The notes below the pieces were generated by a model, which worked only from the letters and a program-made list of their open reading frames with translations, made no database searches and was not told where the DNA came from. Position numbers and translations under genes: made by a program. From the IMG/VR virus record IMGVR_UViG_3300023174_000314, positions 1 to 41,739 of that record: a stretch of DNA of 41,739 bases. The stretch is one strand, 5' to 3'. Source of the stretch: a virus. This document shows, one piece after another, positions 1 to 8,500 of this stretch (position 1 is its first letter; each line of letters opens with the position of its first letter).

Positions 1-145
1 TATTGGAACTATAGTGCTTACGCATCTGTGCATTGGCGGTATAACCAGAGGAAAGGTCAATAGCATTTCCGTTCGTATCGTTTGCACGAATAGTGAACGC
101 GAAGTTCGCTCCTTGATCCATGTCGTAGTTGATTGATATTGCCAT
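1..145 (-). CDS. Partial virion-associated protein, N-terminal 48 residues only
   Basis: The gene starts at the ATG at 145-143 and runs off the left edge, so only 48 codons are visible. The product begins MAISINYDMDQGANFAF and continues with an open frame to the edge. The ribosome site is a GAAGG a few bases before the ATG, and a late-type CTAAATAC box lies about 20 bases further upstream. It follows the tail-fibre genes in the same direction, so a virion or fibre-associated role is an inference from position. The visible part (polar, with short beta-strand-like segments) resembles N-termini of small structural proteins in T4-like cyanophages, but I cannot name a family. It is too short to say more. 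Confidence 0.7.
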   Translation of the reverse strand, partial: MAISINYDMDQGANFAFTIRANDTNGNAIDLSSGYTANAQMRKHYSSN

Positions 146-163
146 AATGCCTTCTTTGAGAAG

Positions 164-170
164 TATTTAG
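164..170 (-). promoter_or_regulatory. T4-type late promoter box (CTAAATA) for the left-edge gene
   Basis: On the minus strand the intergenic gap reads ACTAAATACTTCTC, then a GAAGG ribosome site and ATG. T4 late promoters consist only of a -10-like TATAAATA box read by gp55, gp33 and the gp45 clamp. The same CTAAATA core precedes several other genes in this window at similar spacing, which supports the call. Confidence 0.6.
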
Positions 171-180
171 TAAAATCCAA

Positions 181-1353
181 TTACGGGGGTATTACAAGGA
201 ACAAGGTGCTTCCGAGAGAAAGATCACCGGTGAAATCAGTACCTGTCATATTGTAATTACGCAATGAAGCACCTCCCGATTGTGCGCTGTCATCCGCGTC
301 CATAGTTATATACTTCCAACCAACATGAGTAGAACCTGTATCTAATGTACTTCTATTCCCACCAACACCGGTTGTGATTGCAGGAAGAGTACCAGGAGAT
401 ACAATATTCGCAGTATAGGTAATTGATCCTTCAAATCCATATAGCGTGCTAGATAGACCAGTAGTACTATAGTTTTTGCTACTCATCCAGGTTCCGGTAT
501 TTAACCCGCCATAAACACTAGATGTATTTACTCCAAATTTTCCTCTACTTCCTTTAGCACTTATTATGCCATAGCCAGTCGCAACTGCATTGCTTGCAGC
601 ACTAACCGACACGCCAGTAGGAGCGGCAAGAGCAGATGGAACATCGTTTGTATTTGCACTAAATGACTGTGTGGTTACAGTTTGAGAACCAAAGTATGTG
701 GCATTTCCTGTCACAAATGTGATTGATGCCATAGGACCGGAACCGCCTTCCCCGCTGCCCGATGAATAGGTTTTGGTTGCACTTAACCGTATGCACAGAA
801 TCTGCGAACCAGGCTCTATTACTACAAACGGAGAATGGGTTCTTTTGTCGTTTGGATCATATGGTGAAGTTTGTAATAAAGTTTTCCATAATCCTCCATG
901 TCCAAACCCGACATTACCTGGAGTACTCGCCGTAGCAGTTGTTCTTCTAACTAAATTTGGTCCAGAAAAATCATAATTTCCTACTGCATCATACCTATCC
1001 CAACGGCGAAATGCAAATGTTACTTGCTTGAGATCAGGCTGACGAACCCCTCCCCAAATTGCATTCCAATTTCCATTGTTGCATAAACCATTAGTGGAAG
1101 AAGTAGTGGTGGTAGAAGAAGTTTGATCCACTAAAGTTATACCCATACTTCCATCATAAGATCCAACTGGAACCAATTCCACGACATAGGCACGGGGAGG
1201 CCAAACCTTTGTGGGTGTTCCCGAATTGTTCAGCCATATTTCTTTTGCTGCTTTGGCTGTTCCGTTATCGTTTACCCATGCTGCATGAATGAGTTCTTTT
1301 GTCCCATCATTATTTACCCATAATCCGTGTCTATCGCTGTTTGGTATTGGCAT
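181..1353 (-). CDS. Tail-fibre-associated protein with N-terminal WVNN-DGT repeats (390 aa)
   Basis: I do not recognise a named family for the whole protein. The first 45 residues hold three copies of a short motif, W-V/L-N-N/D-x-G-T, at about residues 12, 26 and 40, a pattern seen at the N-termini of fibre or adhesin proteins of several phages. The rest is rich in Ser, Thr, Gly and Asn with alternating hydrophobic residues, as expected of a beta-structured fibre or tip, and ends in a hydrophobic strand. No signal peptide or membrane segment is seen. It lies directly after the large tail fibre, 24 bases downstream, so it may be a fibre tip or a fibre assembly factor; this is inference. The start ATG has only a poor ribosome site, which suggests coupling to the fibre gene upstream. 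Confidence 0.65.
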   Translation of the reverse strand: MPIPNSDRHGLWVNNDGTKELIHAAWVNDNGTAKAAKEIWLNNSGTPTKVWPPRAYVVELVPVGSYDGSMGITLVDQTSSTTTTSSTNGLCNNGNWNAIWGGVRQPDLKQVTFAFRRWDRYDAVGNYDFSGPNLVRRTTATASTPGNVGFGHGGLWKTLLQTSPYDPNDKRTHSPFVVIEPGSQILCIRLSATKTYSSGSGEGGSGPMASITFVTGNATYFGSQTVTTQSFSANTNDVPSALAAPTGVSVSAASNAVATGYGIISAKGSRGKFGVNTSSVYGGLNTGTWMSSKNYSTTGLSSTLYGFEGSITYTANIVSPGTLPAITTGVGGNRSTLDTGSTHVGWKYITMDADDSAQSGGASLRNYNMTGTDFTGDLSLGSTLFLVIPP

Positions 1354-1377
1354 TTTAGAATTTCAATGATTAGAGGA

Positions 1378-4300
1378 TTACACTACAAACCAAATAGAAC
1401 CTGCGGTGGGGAAACTTGTTACTGATGCTGGAGCAGAGGTGCTTATGTAAGATCTTGGTGCTGCACCATTTGTCCATCCACCAGGTGCGATAGATGCCGT
1501 AGCAGTAATACCACCACCAATATAGAGTGAACCACCAATTCCTACACCACCCGCCACCACTAGTGCGCCTGTACCAGTTGAAGTGGATGGGGATGTACTG
1601 GCGAATGTAACACCATTAGAGACATTGAGATGACTAGAATTGATACCACCTACAACATCAAGTTTTGTAGTTGGAGAAACTGTACCAATACCGACATTTC
1701 CAGCAGCATCAATTCGCAATCGTTCTGTCGCATTTGTGCCAAATCTCAATGGGGTGTTTTCATAATTCCACATATATGCAGAATTGTCATTCCAATAACC
1801 AACCATCAATCCATCTGTTGCTAGACTTCCTGTATCGGCATTTGTATAGTGAGAAGCAGCAGCCGTACTCGTAGTGTCGGAATGAATATGAATAAATTTA
1901 CCATTGGAATTTAATGTAGGAGTATCTGTACCGATACCGACATTACCATCCTTAAGAATAATCATTCTTTGTGCAAGAGTACCAGCAGAAGAAGTATAGA
2001 ATGCTAGATTTCCTGCGCGATTGCTAGCAGATCCATCAGTCAATACTGCTCTTATTTCGGCAATTGGTCTACGATCAGACGATTGGTTGTGACCGAATCG
2101 CAACACACCACCGTTATTTGCAGCAAAATCGGCGTTTTCAATATTGAGAACAGGAGAGTTTCCGTACAAATTGAACAAACTATTTGGATTACTTGTTCCA
2201 ATACCAATATCACCAGCATTAGTAATCCATAGACGCTGTGCATTATTAGTTATCAAAGCATGAGCATGATTTGAGAGTGTTCCGCTGTATGCTACACTAC
2301 CCCCTTGGGATGGATATGCAAATACTTGCGAGATTGTTCCATCGTCCACTATAGCAGATGGTGTATCTGTTGGACTGCTAATGTGTAATTTACGGGTTGG
2401 ATTACTTGTTCCAATACCCACATTACCAGCAGGATCAATCCGCATTCTCTCTGACGCAGTACCACCCTTTGTCGTAATGAATGTCATAAATGCATCTGCA
2501 CCGTTAGACCACGAACCGAGTGTCATTACTCCACTAGTACTATCATAGTTCAGTAGACCGATAGTTTCTGTTGGTTTGGCAGGTGTTGATCCGGTCAACG
2601 AACTATATGTAAGTCCTTTGGGGAATTTTACAGTTCCTTGAGCATCAATTCGCATACGCTCTATACCACCACCAAGTTTGAATTGTATGGGACCGTTTTG
2701 GCTTCCGCTATACAACAGCAATCCACCACCACTTGAATCATTTTCTAGTGAAGTCATGTTGGCGTGACTGCCTGCATTGTTTCCATACAATGCAACATAA
2801 CCGTTGGTAACATTGTTGTTTAGTGCAAGTCCTGCTAGTGCGCGTGTAGATGTTTGGTCTGTGTTGTAAACGGTGACAAATGTTCCAAAGTTGCCATTTC
2901 GTTGAACCGTAAGCGCACGACCTGTATATCCAGCCGCCCATGAAAGTGGCTGCGTACCAATACCGATGTTGCCAGCATTTCCAAGAACACCCGCAATTTC
3001 AACATTCTGCAAGGTCAGCGTGCTTCCTGCCAAAGCAACACTATCGCTTAGATCCTTGCGTAGATAACGAGTGTCGTGGTTGTGACCTGTCAGAATCAAC
3101 GCATCGGCTTCTCGCTTTGCACGGATGATGTAGTTGGTAAACAATCCGCCATCGCCCGTAGCAGTTCCACCAGTCGCTCCTGCGGTCAGGCTGAAACCTT
3201 CGCCCCTTGCGCCATATGGAGCATATTCACCGAACGGAGCCTTGCCACGAAGATCAGGAGCGAAAAAGTAACTACCATCCTTTGGTGAAAGGATGTCTAC
3301 AAGAACATTTGCACCAATATTACCGTCTACAGTTGAAAGACCAACTAAAGTAATTGTCGTTCCGTCTGCGGTTAATCCCGTATATGAATAGGTCTTGACA
3401 ATATTTGGACTATCGGTACCAGTTCTCTTGATAACCCTTACTGCTCCTGCAAGTGATCCAAGACCCAATGATCCAAGATTTGCAGTTCCACGATCTGGAC
3501 GAATTCGGATAAAAGTGTCATTATTGCTTGATGTTACAACACCGCGCATGGAATATGTGTAGCCAATTAGGTTGAACAGATCAACAAATCCTGATGCACC
3601 TGTTGCAGATAGAGCGCGACCATCACATGGCATCCAATTGTCATTATATTGAACATCGCTGACAGGAATTGATCCGCCAGAAAGCCCCATTGTCAATCCT
3701 GCAAGACCACCTGCATATGGCTGAATAACCCCAATTGGAATCATTCCGCGCATATAGACCTGATCTTGTGCGTATGGGAAGATTACATCGGCTTCATTAC
3801 CATAAACAATTCCCGAACTGGCACCCAATGCAACGAACAATGGCTGATAGAGTTGCGATGAAGGTACATTTGTATTAGTTGTAAGACCACCCTTTACCAT
3901 CCAGTCTAGGTAATAGGTTTGTCCCGTAATTGCTCTTCCGATACCAAGCAAGCCATTTGAAGCCAAATCCATGTAACCCTTCATGGTTACGGAGAATTCA
4001 TTTGCGCTAATGACTCTATCAACTATACCAAATGCTTCTGTAGATGTGCTGTTTGCCTGTGCGCCTGTAATTGTTCCTGGAGTTCCACTAGCAGCACCTT
4101 GCATGATTACAGCAACTGCTTGACCTGTAGTAAGACCGTGACTTGCTTGTGTAAATCTACGCTTGATTTGTCCTGCATTATGGCGTTCAGCGTAAATCTC
4201 ACCAATTTGATCGCTTACAGGGATTGTCCATGCACTTGCACCTGTGGTTGCATTTGCGCCATCAACCATGTCAACATTAGCAAAACGAATGAATGCATTT

Positions 4301-5325
4301 GCAGTAACTCCTGTATACTGCGAGGTTGCTCCTGCAATGATGTAGGCAACCGATGTGATTCCTGCCCCATTGTAGACATTGAGGTTGACATTGCTAGAGT
4401 TGGTGTCTTTAACAATACCAAAGTAAGGATTTAATCCGTTTTCGGTGAGCCATAGACGAGTTGAGGTAGATCCTGCTGCTTCAAAGATAAAAGTATTTGC
4501 TGTGGTTCCTGATGTTACAAAATCTCTGGCTATAAACTTGGAATTTACAAGTGCATTTGATGCAGATTTGGCACCATAATTTGTATTGATTGTCCAGTAC
4601 GAATTTGCAGAATTTACTGCATTATAATCCCACACAAACTCTTTATTTGGAATTCCACCAGTCATTGCAATAACCACGCCGCTTTTACTCAATGTACCAT
4701 CACTAGAAAAGGCACCCGCTGTTGATCCACTACCTGTAGTAGCCAAATATACAAATTGCGAAGCAATGCTTAATTGTCCTACTGTTGTGCTTGCCGCAGC
4801 ACCAACAACAGTAAGCGCACCCTTTACTCTTAAATCGCCCCAAAAGTCTAGAGTGGGCATATAAATTTCGCGGGGAAGCATATTTCTGGCTTGGACTTTC
4901 TTTGTCGTACCGGAAGCCCCTTGAGTTGTATCACTCAAATCTTGAACCACAAACCAATCATATGCGTTGACTTCAGACGCTAGTATATTTGCTCCGCCGG
5001 TAACGGTATAGGCTTGGTTTCCTGTGAGCGTATATGCATCTCCGCTGATGCTTGAAATGTCAAGACCAACAACTCCCGTCCAAGGCTTTGCAGATCCACC
5101 ACCTACACCTACACCATATCCTGCATTTACATTGACATACTTGACACCATTATATGCGGTGCCTGTAAGTCCATATGTAACATTTGTTCCTGCTCCATCA
5201 TCAATGTCATAGATGTTGACGGGATTGAGTGCGTCAACCATTTCATTTGTCTTGGCAAACCAAGTTTGAAAAGTGTCTGTTAGTTGAATCTTTTGGACAT
5301 CAATGACATTACCGGTGAGTGGCAT
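1378..5325 (-). CDS. Large tail fibre with tail-collar domain and GIGT repeats (1315 aa)
   Basis: A long fibre protein, probably the host-binding fibre attached to the baseplate. The N-terminus (MPLTGNVIDVQKIQLTDTF) looks like the attachment region of cyanophage-type fibres. Near the middle, about residues 525-730, is a phage tail-collar domain: IPIGVIQPYAG, then WMPCDGRALS, FNLIGYTY, and FAPDLRGKAPFG. The C-terminal half carries repeated N/D-I/V-GIGT-x-x-P units (for example NVGIGTSNP and DIGIGTSNP) spaced by beta-rich stretches, typical of trimeric beta-helical fibres. Such fibres often end in a self-cleaving S74 intramolecular chaperone; none is seen here, as the protein stops shortly after ALVVAGGVGIGG. 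It overlaps the preceding small gene by a single base (TAATG) and is transcribed with the baseplate genes. Receptor specificity cannot be read from the sequence. Confidence 0.85.
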   Translation of the reverse strand: MPLTGNVIDVQKIQLTDTFQTWFAKTNEMVDALNPVNIYDIDDGAGTNVTYGLTGTAYNGVKYVNVNAGYGVGVGGGSAKPWTGVVGLDISSISGDAYTLTGNQAYTVTGGANILASEVNAYDWFVVQDLSDTTQGASGTTKKVQARNMLPREIYMPTLDFWGDLRVKGALTVVGAAASTTVGQLSIASQFVYLATTGSGSTAGAFSSDGTLSKSGVVIAMTGGIPNKEFVWDYNAVNSANSYWTINTNYGAKSASNALVNSKFIARDFVTSGTTANTFIFEAAGSTSTRLWLTENGLNPYFGIVKDTNSSNVNLNVYNGAGITSVAYIIAGATSQYTGVTANAFIRFANVDMVDGANATTGASAWTIPVSDQIGEIYAERHNAGQIKRRFTQASHGLTTGQAVAVIMQGAASGTPGTITGAQANSTSTEAFGIVDRVISANEFSVTMKGYMDLASNGLLGIGRAITGQTYYLDWMVKGGLTTNTNVPSSQLYQPLFVALGASSGIVYGNEADVIFPYAQDQVYMRGMIPIGVIQPYAGGLAGLTMGLSGGSIPVSDVQYNDNWMPCDGRALSATGASGFVDLFNLIGYTYSMRGVVTSSNNDTFIRIRPDRGTANLGSLGLGSLAGAVRVIKRTGTDSPNIVKTYSYTGLTADGTTITLVGLSTVDGNIGANVLVDILSPKDGSYFFAPDLRGKAPFGEYAPYGARGEGFSLTAGATGGTATGDGGLFTNYIIRAKREADALILTGHNHDTRYLRKDLSDSVALAGSTLTLQNVEIAGVLGNAGNIGIGTQPLSWAAGYTGRALTVQRNGNFGTFVTVYNTDQTSTRALAGLALNNNVTNGYVALYGNNAGSHANMTSLENDSSGGGLLLYSGSQNGPIQFKLGGGIERMRIDAQGTVKFPKGLTYSSLTGSTPAKPTETIGLLNYDSTSGVMTLGSWSNGADAFMTFITTKGGTASERMRIDPAGNVGIGTSNPTRKLHISSPTDTPSAIVDDGTISQVFAYPSQGGSVAYSGTLSNHAHALITNNAQRLWITNAGDIGIGTSNPNSLFNLYGNSPVLNIENADFAANNGGVLRFGHNQSSDRRPIAEIRAVLTDGSASNRAGNLAFYTSSAGTLAQRMIILKDGNVGIGTDTPTLNSNGKFIHIHSDTTSTAAASHYTNADTGSLATDGLMVGYWNDNSAYMWNYENTPLRFGTNATERLRIDAAGNVGIGTVSPTTKLDVVGGINSSHLNVSNGVTFASTSPSTSTGTGALVVAGGVGIGGSLYIGGGITATASIAPGGWTNGAAPRSYISTSAPASVTSFPTAGSIWFVV

Positions 5326-5537
5326 TAGCGGTTCTCCTGCCGTTCAAGGAGTTGTCGGACAAGATCCTTCAACTCTGATACTTCTTGCTTCAGCGTATTT
5401 ATCTGTGAATTTTGAGACTCCATTTCGGCTTTTCGTCTTTCGTAAGCCTGAATGTCCTCTCGGTTGGTAAACAGCAAGGCACGGGAGTTTGAATCCCGTA
5501 CCATGTGTGGCTCTCCCTTGACCCGTTGGTGACTCAT
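5325..5537 (-). CDS. Small coiled-coil protein between baseplate and fibre genes (70 aa)
   Basis: A 70-residue basic and acidic protein whose C-terminal half (about residues 30-68) is a likely coiled coil, with Leu/Ile at heptad-like spacing in NTLKQEVSELKDLVRQLLER. The N-terminal part, with HMVRDSNSRALLFTNREDI, recalls small proteins found beside tail-fibre genes in T4-like cyanophages, though I know no assigned function. Its ATG overlaps the stop of the DUF4815 gene (ATGA) and its stop overlaps the fibre start (TAATG), so all three are translationally linked. A role in fibre trimerisation or fibre-baseplate attachment is plausible from context only. Confidence 0.75.
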   Translation of the reverse strand: MSHQRVKGEPHMVRDSNSRALLFTNREDIQAYERRKAEMESQNSQINTLKQEVSELKDLVRQLLERQENR

Positions 5538-8500
5538 GCTGCCGTGATTCTCAAGTTCTTGAACTTTGGAACGATGGTTGGATTCGTAGATGCCATGACG
5601 ATCTTGATTGCAAAGACTCTGAACTTGGGCTGACCTGTCAATCTAAATGCCATCTCCTGATAACCGCCAACGGTGGTATTGGAATAGGTATTTGCAGCAG
5701 TCAATTCGGTATATCCACGAAGATCAAACGGCAGACCTGTTCCGTTTTCGGGAGACATACGAGCATATACCTTGAAAGTTGTTTCTTGTGGATAGGATGC
5801 AAGCAGTTCAACCCTCAAGTTGGTTGCCTCCATGCCAGGTTCAAGAACAACACGCTTAGTAATATAACGAGCAGTTGCCTTTACAGTCGCTCCAAGTTGT
5901 GTAGAACTTGTTTCGTTTGTAGATCCTGCAAGACTTACATCTGCAATCTTATTTTCAATAATATTCGCATTTGCGCGATCCATATCAATAACTGGCGACA
6001 CATACGGATCAGATGTAGACATAGTGAAAGTCAATGTAGTGAACCCGTTATTTGCTCCTGTGAATGTAGTTGTAGATGTAGTTGATGTTTTGTTCAGATT
6101 CACAGAAGATCCAACAAGTCCAGATTCTGTCGTAGACAATGTGGTATTGGAAGGAACAATATTTGGAACATTGTAGCGAACTGCATGAGCATTCAAAATT
6201 CCGCTGCCATAGAATGCGGCTCCTGCTGCGCCTAGAGTGAAGGAAGCAGATGAACTAAAATTGCAAATATGGAGGAGGAATTTTGCATCTTCCGTATCAG
6301 TCTTTTGAACACCTGTAGAAGTCTGATTCTTGAATAGGCTTCTCGCGTAGGGCTGCTTGCTTGCGCGAACAGTAGATTCTGTTGAAGTTTGCTTCAAGAC
6401 ATCCATACCAACTTGCGAAGTGAAGATTTCAAAGTTATTGCTTGGAGTTACAAGCGAGAAAGCATATTCGCCTGGAGCAAGATATACCGGACTTGTGAAT
6501 GTAAAGTCGGTTCCTGCCGATGCGTCAGTAGAAGTAGTAATTGCAGATGAAAGAATAGTTGAATCGGAAAGCGGGATAAACTTTGAAGGATGTGGATATC
6601 CGTTTATAACAGGACGCAATACCATAGAGATTGGTGTATTGCTATTAGAATCCTTGCTCTTGAAGTAAAGTGTAACCTTCTTTGCAAAAATGCCCGATGG
6701 ATAGATTGCGGGATCAATGTAGAAACTCTGCGACAGCGGATCGGTAAATCCAAGCAATTTGGTGAATCCAGAACGCTGAACATCCTTACTGAAGATATTT
6801 GTGACTACTTTCTCCGAACGAACGCTTTCTCTGCGTGTCTGAACTGTTCGTGTGGTAATGATTCCATCCTTGACATTACCCCATATTCCTTGCGCGGGGA
6901 AGATGTAATCCGCCGCCGTAGTTGTAGATGTCAAATCATTGGTTGCACTATCAGTAAGACGAATATTCTTCTTTCCTGCGGCAAATGCGGCAAGAGGAAT
7001 GGTGAAGTTTACCGATGCGTTTCCTGCTACATCTGAAGTAATTCCTCCACCACCGCTAGCAGGAGTAAGTCCAATTCCATCTACGAACAAGTAAAGACCC
7101 GTATTTGGACGAAGATTGCTTGCCGATAGACCTACCGCAATGCTTCTTGCATACGGTATAATGTCCGATTTAACCTGCAAATCGCCAATATTGCTAACCA
7201 AGGAATTTGGAAGAATTTGATTATTTGCCGATGGCTGTGTAAGACGCGATCCGGCAGAAGACACAAAGATGCTTCTTGATGGATCGGAATTTATGGCAGA
7301 AGTTGAGATATTGTTTCTAGCAATACCAGACCAATTGGATTCCCAATCGTTCCATTGACTGCCAAAGCCTTTTGCTTCGCCTGGACCGGTTCCTGCCGCG
7401 ACTCCAAAGAGCCAAGCATCGTTTTCACCTTCGGTATTGATGCGAACAACGGGTGCTGTTGTATCGTCATACCAGAAATCACTTGATGGAGTTGATCGCA
7501 TGAATCCGAGATAGTTGAATACTCCTGCGGGATTTACATTCAAAGATGAGGTAGCAAGAGGTTGATTGATAAGAGGGGTTGTGATATAACCAAGGGTGTA
7601 AATCCCATCGGAAGAACCCGAAACAGAAGAAGCAGAAACTTGATTCAGACGGTATACGCGGTTTCTGAACGATGGACGCATTTCTGCATTTTCAAAATCA
7701 ATTGCAGCAGCATACATGGGATCTTGTACATCGCTTACTGCATGACCACGGAAGCCATCAACAAGAATTCCCTTCTTTGGAATTTCAAGACCAGCACTAT
7801 CCAAGATTGGAGAGTTTCTGACTTGCTGCTCAAGGATGTTGAGATTGCTGTAGTATTCTACATTGTCAAGACGATCTTCAAGATTGGCAATGTCTTGCAT
7901 TGTGTATCGCTTGTTCTCAACGCGCTTAATTTGTACATCATCTTTAGTTGTTGTATATCCGTTTAAGGTGACTGTATAAAGAGTCATCGCATCTGGATTG
8001 TCTTCGGGTGGCTGAGGGTTTACTGAAGGAATACCTGTCAAAACCTTGAAGTTGCGGTCACGCCCCAAGACAATCTTGTCGGTTCTTGGGAGATATGCAC
8101 TATAAGTAAATTTATTATCGTTAGATACGGATGGAGACTGAGCAGGAAGGACATATCCACTAAAAGTTCCATCATTCTGACGAACGGGTCGGAAATCAAG
8201 AACATCCGATAGTCTATACGAGCGACCGGTTGTTGGGCTAATGTAGACAGGAATATCCTTGTAATCTACCGATTGACTCAAATACGAATCAACCGTGAAT
8301 GGACCGGTTGCAGAAGAAGCATTTGCTTGGCTATGAACAAACCGAGTGAGGGTAATGTCAAAGTTTCCGGTGACTCCTGTACTGGTTCCTGGATTTACGG
8401 AAGATGACAATATCAACCGAGACCAATCATAGTAATTGTCTCTTTGTCCATTATCAAGTGTAAAATAGTTTAACAACTGTGTATTTGATGTTCCGTTTAA

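Noticed and set aside
4099-4434. Plus-strand Cys-rich frame inside the tail fibre gene
   Set aside because: No ribosome site or context; composition follows from the antisense of Thr/Ala/Gly-rich fibre codons.
5396-5402. ATAAATA box within the 70-aa coiled-coil gene
   Set aside because: It lies about 70 bases from the next start, inside coding sequence, and lacks the CTAAATA form.
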